In this document: piece by piece, positions 1 through 13,683 of the stretch | Layout: each line of letters opens with the position of its first letter | How positions within the stretch are numbered: the first letter of the stretch is position 1 | Source: Oncomelania hupensis | Taxonomy: Eukaryota > Mollusca > Gastropoda > Littorinimorpha > Pomatiopsidae | Direction of reading: 5' to 3' | Assembly (NCBI GenBank): GCA_036898135.1 | Contig: CM072511.1 | Location: 31,148,686 to 31,212,685 of the forward strand | Length of the DNA stretch: 64,000 nucleotides | Position numbers and translations under genes: made by a program | The notes under the pieces: generated by a model | Databases searched by the model: none | Seen by the model: only the letters and a program-made list of their open reading frames with translations | What the model was told of the DNA's origin: nothing

Positions 1-502
1 CGGGAACCTGGTAATATTTTTCTTAGAATTTTGGGCGGTTCTTGAGATTTGGCGTGTAACGCAGAATAATTTATTTAGTTGATGTAAACTTTAAATATCA
101 GGCATGAAATTCAGACAGATATTTATTTGGCTCGGTTTGATTTCCGACTAAGGGAAAGTATTCATAGTTATGTCTGAGGCGCACGAGGTGGTTGGAGGGA
201 AAACTTAAAGGTTTGGTAAGATGAAAGAAAGCTCGATGTATCGAGTAAATGATAATTTTATATTCGGATCTTTACATATATTGCAACCACAGCTGTTTCC
301 AGAACGTTTATGCCTGACATTTAAAGTTTACGTCGATAGAAAGGACGTTTGAGATAGATAGAGTCATGACATGTCACCCGAAACCAGAGGCACCACAACA
401 CTTACTCTAAAGGGCGGCAAACCATTTCTTGCTAATAATTATAGTAGACTACCTTCTGAACACTCGAAACATGGAGTTTAGATTCATATTTTACGGAAAT
501 AT

Positions 503-505
<3 letters not shown>
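1..505. other. Unassigned AT-rich DNA
   Basis: I see no open frame of note, no tRNA-like sequence and no repeat recognisable from elsewhere in the window. It ends at a CA microsatellite. Confidence 0.4.

Positions 506-549
<44 letters not shown>
506..549. repeat. (CA)n microsatellite
   Basis: About 22 uninterrupted AC units between unique AT-rich flanks. Confidence 0.95.
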
Positions 550-551
<2 letters not shown>

Positions 552-972
552 TAAATAAACATGCAAATAGTAAAGAGAATATGTATTACAAGCAAAATAA
601 TAGTCATCTATAGCGTAAATTAGACATGTCATTATTTTGTTCCCGATTTTGATCTAGACTGACTTCAGTCTCACTTTTAAACATTATGCAATAATAGAAC
701 TTTAACCTTTACATGACTCATGGCCATGAGCAGCTCTTTGAATTGAAAAGTGTGGTACATCAGAACAATTTACCAAAAATACTAGGTCGTTAATACATTT
801 TATTTAGGTTAAGGTTCCATACCTCTTTAACTATGCAACTCCCCTTTGCAAAAAGATATGACTGCAAAGTAATTACTACATTTCACGAAGTCTTTAGTAG
901 AAGTCAACTCCCCTTTGCAGGTACACCAAAAGAATGCTGCAAAGTCATTACTACATTTCAGGAAGTCTTTAC

Positions 973-990
973 TAGTAGTAGTAGTAGTAA

Positions 991-1047
<57 letters not shown>

Positions 1048-1111
1048 CAGTAGTAGTAGTAGTAGTTAGTAGTGGTAGTAGCAGTAGTAGTAGTAGTAGT
1101 AGTAATAGTAG
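973..1111. repeat. (TAG)n microsatellite
   Basis: A long TAG array with a few interruptions (TAA, CAG, TGG). The upstream 830-970 segment holds two diverged copies of a short motif (CAACTCCCCTTTGCA ... TACATTTCA). The array abuts the 5' end of family B copy 1. A second TAG array lies just beyond that copy, so the element may have inserted into a TAG tract. Confidence 0.9.
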
Positions 1112-2253
1112 TGTTACGTTGAAACGCGCACGATAGATCCGATCGTTTTGTTTTGCAAAGCATGCAATAATAGAGTGTATTTACCTTTGATTTGATTTTG
1201 CTTTGTTGTTAGAAGAAGCTTTGTATAACGTTGATAATTTTCGTTGGTCGATATTATTGAAGAATTCTCTAGAGTTGCTTGTTTACTATCGATCGAATTA
1301 CATACATTACATTACATAATTGTTGCTTTAGGTCCAGCGGACTCTTCCGAGCCAAATCAGGACCGGACAACCCCCAATCCGCATAAAAGATCTGCTGAAA
1401 CAACCCTAGTGGGAAAACTGAATGCCCTCCACCAGCCAGTCACTTTACAATAAAGACATCCCACGCAGGGGACGGCTGAGGCTTCACCCCAACTTATCGA
1501 ACCCCCGTTTACAAAAACAAAATAGAATACAAACATCATTATAAATTATCAACAAAACACATAGCCTACATATAAAATGCCTACATTGCTAAATAATAAC
1601 ATCACAGGAAGCCCTAGTGACCACCTGGCAGAAAGCGTCCAATATTCCCAAGCTGATCCAACAGACCTCATACACAAACAGGGAGTCTTGTCCCGGAAGA
1701 GTTTTCAAGAAAAAAAGGTAGGAGACTGGTCTAGCAAAGAAGACGATAGTATAGCAGATTGATAGAACAGAGCAGGAATGAGAAAGAGCAAATGAGAAAG
1801 ACAGCGACAGTGGGAATTTAAAGCACTAAATTTCCAGAAAGTGGGGATACTATTTATACTGAAACCCCCGGCACCCCAACGGGGGTTATCGATCGAATCT
1901 TCGCGATAAATGTAGATAGCTGAGAAAATTCTTGGACAGTAAAGAAAGTTGTATGACGTAAGACAGTGATGACGAAGTTTATTCTGATTAGTTGTAGTGC
2001 GTCACGCTGGAGTGTTCTGAATTTTTCTGGAGTATAGAGAGACTATATAATTATGTACCGCACTGTTTCAGTTGAGAAAGAGAGAAAAGTGAAAAGCGAT
2101 TGAGCGATTGTATGCAGTTGTTGATGTACGCTGAATAAAGTTGGAAAACTTCATACGACGACTCCTGTCTTGTTGCTGAGTGAACAGGTTGCGTGGATAA
2201 ACGAATCCGAGTTACATTTATCATGATTCAAGCATTGGGGCTGAATCAACTAC
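1112..2253 (+). mobile_element. LTR-like dispersed repeat, family B copy 1 (split by family A)
   Basis: The repeat begins TGTTACGTTGAAACGCGCAC and is shared with 16941-17500 and, inverted, 37798-38343. Near its 3' part it has a TATATAA box at 2044-2050 and an AATAAA at 2134-2139 about 90 bp later, the order expected of promoter and poly(A) signal in an LTR. Family A (1299-1886) interrupts it, flanked by a 12-bp duplication; both other copies show the empty site. All copies share about 20-40 bp past a GAGTTACA end (TTCAAGC..., then GGGGCTGAATCAACTAC in copies 1 and 2), which may be primer-binding or internal sequence. Copies 1 and 2 both stop at AACTAC followed by A-rich DNA, so a retroposed transcript is an alternative to a true LTR. 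Confidence 0.6.
1299..1886 (-). mobile_element. Family A retroposon, copy 1 (full length, 588 bp)
   Basis: The insertion is flanked by 12-bp direct repeats TATCGATCGAAT at 1287-1298 and 1887-1898. Read on the minus strand it starts with a hairpin (AACCCCCG ... CGGGGGTT, 8-bp stem), then GTATAAATAG, and ends in ATGTAATGTA-type repeats. No tRNA-like A/B boxes and no long reading frame are seen. It shares its whole length with 34327-36485 (minus an insertion), 43262-43822 and 44092-44706. Target-site duplication plus a repetitive 3' tail point to LINE-driven retroposition. Confidence 0.8.
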
Positions 2254-2317
2254 GGATAAAAAAAACAACAACACCAACATCCAGTTTAACAAGTAGTAGT
2301 AGTTGTTGTTGAAATTA

Positions 2318-2404
<87 letters not shown>
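2318..2404. repeat. (TAG)n microsatellite
   Basis: About 29 TAG units just downstream of family B copy 1, mirroring the tract upstream of it. Confidence 0.95.
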
Positions 2405-2406
<2 letters not shown>

Positions 2407-2507
2407 TCGTTAATTCCATAAATATGTCAATTAGACTGGTTTGTTGTGTTTCGTGTATGAGCTATCGGCTACACAATAATAATAAATTTTAAGCTGGGAA
2501 AACGTGA

Positions 2508-2519
2508 TAATAATAATAA

Positions 2520-2550
<31 letters not shown>

Positions 2551-2677
2551 AAGAAGAAGAAGAAGAAGAAGAAGAAGAAGAAGAAGAAGAAGAAGAAGAA
2601 GAAGAATGAGAAGAAGAAGAAGAAGAAGAAGAAGAAGAAGAAGAAGAAGAAGAAGAAGAAGAAGAAGAAGAAGAAGA
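2508..2677. repeat. (AAT)n-(GAA)n microsatellite
   Basis: A short AAT run passes into about 50 GAA units with one ATG interruption. Purine-only on the plus strand, so triplex-capable. Open frames across it (poly-Arg, poly-Leu) are artefacts. Confidence 0.95.
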
Positions 2678-2829
2678 GTTTGTTTTAAAGGAAGCAGCGA
2701 TTTGTGGGCCTGAAGCATCATTAGGATACCCCGGGGCTTTAGGACAACTTGCATGCGCATTCTACAGCTCCACATCCAGCGGGTAATAACAATTAGGTGC
2801 TATGTTTTATGAGTTAGGTGCTCTCTCTC

Positions 2830-2830
<1 letters not shown>

Positions 2831-2918
<88 letters not shown>
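2831..2918. repeat. (AAT)n microsatellite
   Basis: About 29 AAT units directly upstream of the RNase H-bearing LINE remnant. Confidence 0.95.
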
Positions 2919-2921
<3 letters not shown>

Positions 2922-3538
2922 TGGTACTAGAATACATCCTCAGCATTCCTTCCAAGATATTTAATATATTAATTTGTGTTGACTCTAAATCAGTGCTTTA
3001 TGCTTTAAAAAATTGGAAATGTAGAAAGAGAACAGATATAATGTTTGAAGTAAGATATCTTATTCATAGTATTAGAATTAGAGGTACTGGAATTACCTTT
3101 TGTTGGGTCCCATCACATTATGGTAATGAAATTTCAGATAAATTGGCCAAAAAAGGTGCAATGAAAAGTGAGCATACAGTCTTTAATTCTAATGTAAAAT
3201 TAGCTCAATTTGAATATTATTCGTTATTAGAACAACACTTTTCTAATATAATACCCAAAGTAAATATTGTTAGTTGTTCCAGAACTATTGCTAGATTAGT
3301 ATATACGCTACGCTTGAATTCATGGTGTACAAAATATTTGAAAAATGTTACTTGTTTATGTGCTGGAACTATTTCCTTACAACACATATTATTTGATTGT
3401 CCTGTTTTAACAGCACTATACAAAGAAAATGGAATTATTTTATGTGCGCAAGACGATATTAGAGTCATCTTATACAGTTCGATGTTACAGGACATCGCGC
3501 GTATCATTGTCGGAACAGATTTATTTAAGTTACTATAA
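2919..3538 (+). pseudogene. LINE remnant: RNase H domain and C-terminal knuckle
   Basis: This open frame of about 206 residues encodes the C-terminal part of a non-LTR retrotransposon polyprotein. Visible motifs are ICVDSKSVLYAL, then FCWVPSHYGNEISDKLAKKG, the D...WVPSH.G...D..A pattern of retroelement RNase H, followed by a Cys/His stretch CLCAGTISLQHILFDC that resembles the terminal zinc-knuckle of I-clade and related LINEs. The frame has no methionine-led start and runs straight out of the AAT microsatellite, so the reverse transcriptase and endonuclease parts are missing: a 5'-truncated copy. The frame itself is uninterrupted to TAA at 3536-3538, suggesting moderate age. Its coding strand is more AT-rich than the other LINEs here. 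The 2A-bearing LINE at 28036 lacks an RNase H domain, so this is a different family. The 3' end is not defined. Confidence 0.8.
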
Positions 3539-4578
3539 TTAACAATTTCTATTTGTTTGTTTCTTTCTTTGTTTGTTATGTTTGTCTAAAATCACATTGT
3601 TGTGAAAGGACGTTAAATTATTAAAATATTGTGCTCTCTCTACTTGTTATGTTTCTGCTTCTTCTTCTTCTTTTTTTTCTTTTACCTCCAGTGAAGAACC
3701 TGTCATACAAAATACCCCATAATATGTGAATGATTGTCGAGCATTAAAGGAAGATAGAAGAAGAAGAACCGGGTGGAGGGAGGAGAGGGGGGAGTAGGGG
3801 AAGAGGGGGAGAAGGAGAATATAAAATATGGAATAACATAGACGTTGAAGAATGTAGACTTGAGGGAATGAAGTAGACCTTGGAACATAAACCCGAGGGA
3901 ACACCGGGGATTATAGACCTGGATGAAAATATTAGATATCCTAGTTCCCTAGAATGCTTAACTTTCGTCCGTCTGTCGTCATCTGTTCTGGAAAAAGACA
4001 GTGTTGACGTCACTTTTCCCTTGGTTCCTGTCTTTTTCTGCATTGACTGGAGTGCGCCGGAACTTGGACATGTATACCATCGGGTGTCCGTTGCGGGTAG
4101 GTATCGGCTTTAAAGTGTCGTTGCTATTAAATCTAAGGTAGGTTGACTATAGTTCGAAAGGTTTGGCTTCTCTTGTTGCCTTACTACTTTATACATAATC
4201 AAACCAGAGATCTTATAGTCTCTGATCTAACTCGGCAAGACGATATTTGAGTATTTCAGATTTTATCAGCCCGGACAGTGAGTAGAACCAACAGTAACTG
4301 GATACGAGGGACATTGCCCCTAGGGATGCGGTTACCGTCCTGAAAACTGCGTTAAACTTGAAGTCGGTAAAGCCAGGAACCGGCCAACATTATCATCACG
4401 GAGTTAGACTGGTGCGGTATCACGACTTTGTTAATTAATTGCTTGTAGGAAGAACTCTGCCACGGATTACAGAAAACGCCATAGCCATAGGACCTATGAT
4501 AGGTGACAGAGGCGGCAAAATCATACAATATATGTTCTATAGATATAATGAAAATAATAATTTCATTTACAAATGGCG
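3539..4578. other. Unassigned stretch between LINE remnants
   Basis: It includes the untranslated tail of the RNase H LINE (to about 3630), a purine-rich 3735-3815 tract and otherwise unique sequence. Short open frames here show no domain. Confidence 0.4.
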
Positions 4579-5103
4579 CCTCCATAACAGCGCCATCGGA
4601 GACTGGTTCAGAACAGAAATCAGTGTGCGTCAAGGATACCTACTCTCTCCAACATTCAACATCTTCCTAGAGCGCATCATGTCAGATGCCATAGCAGATC
4701 ACGAAGGCACAGTCAGAATAGGGGGTAGAGCAATCTCCAACTTTCGTTTTGCGGATGACATTGGTGGATTGGCTGGAGAGGAACAAGAACTTGAACAGCC
4801 GGTACAGAGGCTTGACACCATCTCCAGAGCCTATGGAATGGAAATAAGAGCAGAGAAGACCAAAATGGTGAGCAACAACACCAACGGCATCAACACGAAC
4901 ATCAAAGTCCAAGGCCAATCCCTCAACATAGTGCATAGCTTCCAAAATTTAGGAGCCATTGTATCAGACAATGGGTCCCGACAGGAAGTCCTCTCCAGGA
5001 TCGCACAAACAACTGCTACCCTGCAAGGTTGAAACCCATTTGGAAAGACAGGGCCATCAGTATACATTCCAAGGTAAGACTGCTGCGCTCCCTTGTCATC
5101 TCC

Positions 5104-6668
<1,565 letters not shown>

Positions 6669-7130
6669 TCTCCATCTTCCTATACGCTTGCGAAACACGG
6701 ACTCTCACAGCAGATCTACAACGAAGAATAAGCATGGAGATGAGGTGCTACAGAAGACTTCTGGGCATTTCCTATACCCAGCACATCACCAACGATGAAG
6801 TCCGACAGACCATCACACCCTTGGACAGCACGATGACCTGCTCACAGTGGTGAAGAAACGGAATCTCCGATGGTATGGCCACGTCACCAGATCAGCAGGC
6901 CTTGCAAAGACCATCTTGCAAGGCACGGTGCAAGGAGGCAGAAGAAGAGGGAGACCGAAAAAGAGGTGGGAGGACAACATTCGAGAATGGACTGGTTTGA
7001 CACTGAGCGAAGCCATCAGCGTTGCTGAAGACAGAAAAGGATGGAGTAGGCTGGTTAAACGATCATCATTCTGTGGTGCCCCTACGACCTCCGAGTTACG
7101 ACCTCCGAGTTACGGGATAGGATAGGATAG

Positions 7131-7470
7131 GATTTATTTTTTAAATGAAAAAATTCCGTAGTTTTTGTGCTTAATAATAGCCATTGGCTTGCCAGCCAAC
7201 ATTCAATAGCTAAGCATAGCTGCTGCTATCGAATCCGTTAAAATACCCGTTTAAAAAAATAAAATATGCTTCTACGACTTTTTGTTTTATATTCATAAAA
7301 TAGACTCTACCCTACCCCAGACACCAAAGACGCAATCTTCAAATCCCGTGGTTCACTCACAAATAGGGTCAAAGGTCACACGGCTATGGTATCGATGCCG
7401 TAAGAACAGGGAAAATCTCTGTCAAACCCGAAATGGAAAACTCAAACTTTAGCGGTTGGTTTGTACAACG
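7131..7470. other. Unassigned stretch
   Basis: Sequence after the LINE tail with no recognisable gene or repeat. Confidence 0.35.
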
Positions 7471-7474
7471 AAAA

Positions 7475-8235
7475 CCGCTTTATTATTAGGGACCTTCCGG
7501 AAGCGAGTGATTTTCGTTGTGAAAGTCATCCTGCACTACATTCTGTCCGTGACGTCAGTAGTTGTGTTCTCATTAGTATGCAAAGATGAAAGTTCACTAA
7601 ATATTGTTTGGTGGTTTCGTAGAAAAGGATTTTCCCATGAAGTTGACTTTGTATAGGTATTTTGTTTATTACATCGCTTGTATTACATCCAAAGTGATGT
7701 AATTTTGTGAAAAGGACCATACTCAACTATTTTAGATGGGAAAATGGGGATCTGTACTTGTTTTGAGACTTAAAACGTAGTTTGAATTGAAGCAAGATAC
7801 AGGAAGTCGGTCGTTCGTCATTGCGTGGCGTATGAAGCTGCATCGCGACAACCACGAAAAGAGAAAGTAGTGCGGAATCACTTTCACAATGAAATAGGGA
7901 TCTTTCGGAAGCGGGTGAAAGTGAAAGTGAATGTGAATCGGGACTACTTATTGTTGTGACGTCAGCAATTTATGTGACGCTTTTACTTCCCGTGGTGAAA
8001 GGTCACGAAGTCTGCCTACCACAACGAATAAAACTTCGTGGAAATCAGGTTTTCCACGAACTAATGTTTGTGAGTACATTTTGGTTATTAAATCGTTTGT
8101 AAAATGTCCAAAAATGATTTGAATTTGTATATGGTACATTACTCAACCATTTTAGAAGTAATAATGGGGATCTAAACTCGGTCTCAGACTTAAAACGTAT
8201 TTTCAAACGAGCTACTGAAAAGAGTGCCCAAACCC
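7475..8235. repeat. Two diverged direct copies of a ~330-bp repeat (family E)
   Basis: Units at about 7485-7790 and 7890-8225 share landmarks in the same order: GGA(C/T)CTT(C/T)CGGAAGCG, GTGACGTCAG, a segment ending TTTTCC(C/A)(A/C)GAA, TACTCAAC(T/C)ATTTTAGA and GACTTAAAACGTA. A third, inverted fragment lies near 8530-8590 (TTTCACCCGTTCCGAAAGAC). No coding potential is apparent. Confidence 0.65.
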
Positions 8236-8692
8236 TCATGCCGTCATGGCTGTCTAGAATCTATCTATTCTGTATCACCAATCAGCAGTCCAAAAACTGT
8301 TTTATGTGACAAAAATGAAACTCGAAGCTAGAATGTAAAATATCTTCAATGTTAGAGCACTAATCCATCTTTAAAGTTCAACCTAATCGTTACATTCGTG
8401 TCAAATCATGATTTGTTAGAAGAAGCCTTACGTAGGCATAATAATCACAACGAAACTAGGTGCTGGAATCGAAAGCGAACAGAAACACGTTCGTTTCGTT
8501 TCGTAACGCGGCGTAAGAATCAGCGGCGTGGACGAAACGAACACACAATCACTTTCACTTTCACCCGTTCCGAAAGACCCCTATTGACTCGCTTCAGAAA
8601 ATTCCCTATTGCTTTATGCGCATCGGGTATTCGTTTATGCATGGACATACATGCGCGGTACAAGTGAACAGCAATATCATCATCAATTTATA

Positions 8693-8726
8693 GTCTCCTA
8701 TATAATTATGCTTATGTGTTGGGGAC
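8693..8726. repeat. Diverged copy of the GTCCCC...GGGGAC palindrome
   Basis: It resembles 37155-37183 (TATGCTTATGTGTTGGGGAC against TACGCTTATGTGTCCGGGGAC) and is followed by TTTAA as in the other copies. Confidence 0.45.
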
Positions 8727-9274
<548 letters not shown>

Positions 9275-9277
<3 letters not shown>

Positions 9278-9954
9278 TCAGAGTCGTCTAAAAATACGAA
9301 CATGGGCATCGCTAGCCTGCTAGTCGCACTCGAGTTGTGCCCCTTTGTATCATCTACCATTAAAAGCAATCTTAAATTTGTCCGTGATCTCATCAAGCAC
9401 GTGGCATAAATTAACAGCGTTGTTTGACAAAACATGTGACGGAGAATACAATATTACAAAAGACTGTACACATCTGTTTTCTGCACAGTGCATTGTTGGT
9501 CTGTGACACAGGTGTGACCAACCTTATCAGCTGTGCAGGTAGGCCTATTACGTATTTTGCTTTGTTTATAATTTGTTAATGGCCTAAGAATGATCATTAT
9601 TTGTACGGTTAGTCCTATTACGTTTTTCATTTGTTTAAAATACACATAATCTAGTGTGTAATCTATATTCATGTTTATAATTCGTATTATTAGTTTAACT
9701 TTAAGGGTTGATTTTTGTGATTTTGTGAGGTGGTCTTGTTACGTTGTTTTCTATCCCTGTGTTTATAAGCCACCTCTGCTTATTAATCACCTCATTATGT
9801 TTTATTACCTAAATTAAATGTAATAACACATTTCACCTGCATTACCGATATGTGAGTGTTGTGTCTTATTGTTTATGCAATTGTCGTAAACTCGTGCATA
9901 TTAATATATTAACGGAACGTCACAGCACCTAAGCTGGAGTGGATTTGCCAGTTA
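9275..9954. other. Unassigned stretch
   Basis: Unique-looking AT-rich sequence without a supported gene. Confidence 0.35.
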
Positions 9955-9992
9955 TACAGGGTGGCCCAAAAAGTAGGTTTACAGTTATATTA
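9955..9992 (+). mobile_element. Lone Tc1/mariner-type terminus
   Basis: TACAGGGTGGCCCAAAAAGT follows a TA dinucleotide, in the style of mariner-superfamily ends and similar in its first bases to the MITE at 63540. No matching inverted end is seen in the window, so it may be a relic. Confidence 0.4.
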
Positions 9993-11430
9993 AACTACCT
10001 TTTATATGGTTGTATTCTTCGTTGATGACGCTAAACTTATAGTTCTTTTCCTATTTAGTTTGTTGCATATTACACTGTGGATCTACACTTTGTAAAACAA
10101 AGCATAGTCAGATAGCTTATAATTTCCTGGTTGTACAGTATTGTGTATATTTTTCCTTTAGTTTAGTTCATATTACGCTGTACTCTTTGTAAAGCCAAGC
10201 TGACAGCCAATTTCCTGCGTGTATGTCTTATTTGATTAAACAGATTGGTCAACTGCTCGACTGACTATAAAGACTTTGAGAACTTCGAGTAACAGTAATG
10301 ATTAGAAGAAAAAAAAACGTTTGTTTACGGTATCCCGACCGACCCTTACTTTTGTTTTGGTGTCGTCAGGAAAAAAATGAAAAAAGCCTCCCAAATCGCA
10401 CCCAAAGTGAAAAAGGTTTAGAGAGAGAGAGAAAGACCGACCTACCGACCCCCTTTTCCCCCCTATGTTACCGTAAACAGACTTTTTTTTTGGAGAGGGG
10501 GTGTGGAAGGGTAGAAGGGGGTGGGGTAGGGGGTCATATGGCCTATAGAGGTAGGCCTACGTTCCACTGCCCTACCCGTCCGCTATCGGGGATCCACACA
10601 ATTTTTGCCGACAATTCGCTGTGCTTTCCGGTTCCAACAAAATATATTTCTAATTCGTTCTGGGGTTCATGCTACTATATATTAAGCACAGGCGCTTGTA
10701 TCTGCATAGGAGCTCGCGTATCCAGTAAGCTGCAGCACCTGCGATATTAAGGAATAGTTTTCGATTGCAATAGTGCTATTTCTCTCCCTTAGACCACAAT
10801 CCGTTCCTGATTTACGACTAATAGTGGCAGAATAGCATGCCCGATCTCTAGCTCGTTGGTGTTGTTCTGGTATAAAATTCCGTGGTGTCGTTCGAAAGTG
10901 AACTTCCGTGGCGTCGTTCGAAATTAGAAATAAATTTGTTTTGCGTGAGTGATTTTATACTACCATTTCCAGACCACTATATAGGTTTCGTTCTCGGATC
11001 TACTGGAGACTAGATTTTAGGATTAAACCGACCGCATTAGAATTCGCAATTTTGATATTTAGACAGCTTCAAGTAAGCTGATAGTGGATTCTGTGGAATG
11101 GATAGACGTTCTTTGAAGTTGATGGAATAAATCAAGCAGACTAGGAGCTGAGGAAATGATTCGGCCTTTCCGATTCGGGTCATCGACCACTATAGCGTGT
11201 ACTATGGTCGAGACTGGTGCTTTGACGTTTGCTTTTGTTGTTGTTTTTTTGTTTTTGTTTTTTGTTTGTTGTTATTGTAAAATTTGGTAAAGAACTGAGT
11301 AGAGAAAAGAATAACAAAACAATAACAGTATCTAGATATATCCATTTGAGTGTTTCGCAGGTTAGAAAGTTGCAAGGTGACTGAGATTTAAAAAGGTCTT
11401 GTGAGTGTCGACAATGTGTAGTTTTATTGT
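9993..11430. other. Unassigned stretch
   Basis: It holds a G-rich tract at 10490-10535, a short segment at 10578-10612 that is the inverse of part of 57504-57545 (CTATCGGGGATCCACACAAT), and a TG/TTG-rich run near 11230-11275. No gene is supported. Confidence 0.35.
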
Positions 11431-11448
11431 CGTTGGCATACGAATATG

Positions 11449-11643
11449 TTAAGTATAGTCATGTGCTTTGCCTGTTGCACTGAAGCACCCTGTTGCATCA
11501 CACAGTGCAACCAGAAAGGCCTGTGTAGCTGGATATATAGGCCTAACGTGGCCTGCTGCGTCTGCTGAACTAAGAATAGCGAGCAAGGATTCATAGGATA
11601 ACCCAGAAACCAACACAGATAGCTGTGCGCGTACATCGACCAA
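11449..11643 (-). CDS. Possible terminal exon, unknown product (weak)
   Basis: On the minus strand a 64-residue frame begins after AATAG, a possible splice acceptor although the preceding pyrimidine tract is poor. It ends at TAA and is followed within about 30 bases by AATAAA. The peptide is compositionally ordinary rather than repeat-like (for example SYESLLAILSSADAAGHV and ATQAFLVALCDATGCFSATG). I do not recognise a family and found no neighbouring exon that joins it. A chance frame is at least as likely. Confidence 0.2.
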   Translation of the reverse strand: MVDVRAQLSVLVSGLSYESLLAILSSADAAGHVRPIYPATQAFLVALCDATGCFSATGKAHDYT

Positions 11644-11831
11644 GGCCTATTCTGGGTCACACACACAAAACACCTTTCTCTACCACGCTGCTCTTTCCCA
11701 TTGAAGGAACCAAGGGTGTGTTTATATTTACTCTTGCAGTAGAAAGGCTTTGACATGATAGTCAGGGTAGCCGAAGGTAAAGTTTTAGTTACCCTGTTAG
11801 CGCTGCGTGGTTGCGGTCTAGTTTTGCACAC

Positions 11832-12400
11832 ATCCGCTTTTGCAGTTTGAACAGTACAGGCAAATGTCAGCGTTGCTCAATGCTGTGTGTTATGTAGTGT
11901 CGAGACAAACGGAAAGCGAGAACCAACGAGAGCGGTAGGTAAAATGAAAGTCGGTACGGCATAAATTATGTTGGTACATAGGACTACATAGATAATGTAT
12001 AAACCCTCAGCCTTGAGCCGAGGAGACATGAGAGACGCTGTCGCGAGTTTTCGCCACTTTGTTATGTTAATTGTTGTTGTCAAAAGGCGTTACATGTGCA
12101 TGCATGAGTGGCGTCCACGCCACGAAAATTAACACTTAAATATACCTATTTTCAGCTGTAGATGTGCGCGAGTGTCTGGAAAAAAATATTTGAATGGCTT
12201 ACCTAGGAATTACCATGTTGTTCATGTTTGCAGTCACTGTTTCAGGCCTGTGAATCGATCGTCTGCAATCAAGTTCAAAGAAATCAAACAGCCTCAGTTC
12301 CAGTTCCAGGCCTTATATTCCAGCTCGTCTGTAGACTTCTATTTAAGGTATAGATTTATTGGGTGTTTCTAGTTTGACTGACTGCATGCTTGATCTGATA
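11832..12400. other. Unassigned stretch
   Basis: No gene or recognised repeat. Confidence 0.35.
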
Positions 12401-12401
12401 T

Positions 12402-12723
12402 TATTGTTCTGCGCTTTTTTGGAATCTGCGCTTTTTTGGAATTAGTAGTATTATAGAAGGGGCTATAATAGTTTTTGGTAACCAACATTGGCCGCCAGGG
12501 TTAGGGTTTGGGTTAGGGGTTAGGTCCTAACCCAAACCTTTCCGTAACCCTAACCCAAACCCTAACCCGAACCCGAACCCTAACCAATGTTGGAATTCCA
12601 AAAATGGACAGGCCAATTCTAGAATTGCGCAGGCCAATTCTAGAATTGCGCAGGCCAATTCTAGAATTGCGCAGGGCAATTCTAGAATTGCCCAAATTCC
12701 AAAAAAGCGCGGAACATTATAAT
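12402..12723. mobile_element. Foldback element with telomere-like core
   Basis: The ends are inverted: TGTTCTGCGCTTTTTTGGAA on the left and, reverse-complemented, TGTTCCGCGCTTTTTTGGAA on the right. Nested inside are an inverted ACCAACATTGG/CCAATGTTGG pair and a central palindrome of TTAGGG/TTTGGG units (12499-12584). Four copies of a 21-bp unit, GGCCAATTCTAGAATTGCGC plus A, lie at 12611-12694, each containing the palindrome CAATTCTAGAATTG. No reading frame looks real. It resembles a non-autonomous DNA element rather than a chromosome-end remnant. Confidence 0.65.
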
Positions 12724-12984
12724 GGGACTAATTTTTACACTAAGATTTAGATCTACAGGGATTGGGAGGAAAACGAGGCTTCCTTGCTGGGAGTGACGCG
12801 ACTGCGCATAACCATCCATAAACACCTCGTACTGCATAAATAGAAAGTGGTAAAGTGCGGCGTTGTTGTCAAATTCAGATTGTATATATGACAATGTGTC
12901 CAAGCAAACATACTATATATCTACCGACTCTTGCCACGGCTAGGGTCACTACATCATGCAATGTCACGGGCACAGTATTACTAA

Positions 12985-13683
12985 AGGCCCCGCCACACAT
13001 GCCGATTGTGCAACGATTTTGTTTGCAATCCGATCCCGATTGCTACGTGATGACGTCAGAACTACTGCTTACCTGCGGTCCGATTTGCAATCGGCTCGGT
13101 ATCGTGCGATTAGAGCCTGTTCTATTCTGCTGTGCAAAATCGGCCCCGATTGTAAACTTCCAACCAATCAGAATGTGTCCCGTGTTCATTGTCAACTTGG
13201 CGTTACAAACGAAGCTGATGACAGGTGACAGGCTGGGAAGTCTCGTCTTTCGTAGGCCTCAATTACATACTATATATACTATACTACGTACCTATGTAGG
13301 AGGCCCACGAGTTTACAAAGACGAAATAAAAGACTTCAGAGCCTGTGATGCAACCCGCGATGTTTTGTATGGTTTTGATTTGGTATTCCATTACGTTTTT
13401 ATTTTTAAATAGTTTTTGTAGCATGTAGAGACATTATTTCTGCTGTGGTTTCAGACTAGATGAGCTGTTGGATGGGGATGGTAAACTGTTGGATGGGGTT
13501 GGGGATCGTGTACACTGACACTAGTGAAAGTGAATATAAACAATGCACATTGTGTGGAAGTTTCGGGTCGACCTGATCGGAAACGTGTGGCAGTGCTATC
13601 GGTTTTGGAGTCCGGCCCGATCGCAAACGGATCCGAAACCCGATCTAGAATCGGCCTTCAAACCGGTATGTGTGGCGGGGCCT
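12985..13683. mobile_element. PIF/Harbinger-like MITE (699 bp)
   Basis: The terminal inverted repeats match at 19 of 20 positions (AGGCCCCGCCACACATGCCG on the left). Each end is bordered by TAA (12982-12984 and 13684-13686), fitting the 3-bp TWA duplication of PIF/Harbinger transposons. The interior is GC-rich with many CGAT(T/C) motifs near both ends, extending the inverted symmetry loosely. No transposase is encoded; the 185-residue open frame across the left half is incidental. Confidence 0.75.

Noticed and set aside
12855..13412. 185-codon open frame
   Set aside because: It crosses the left end of the Harbinger-like MITE and has no recognisable domain.
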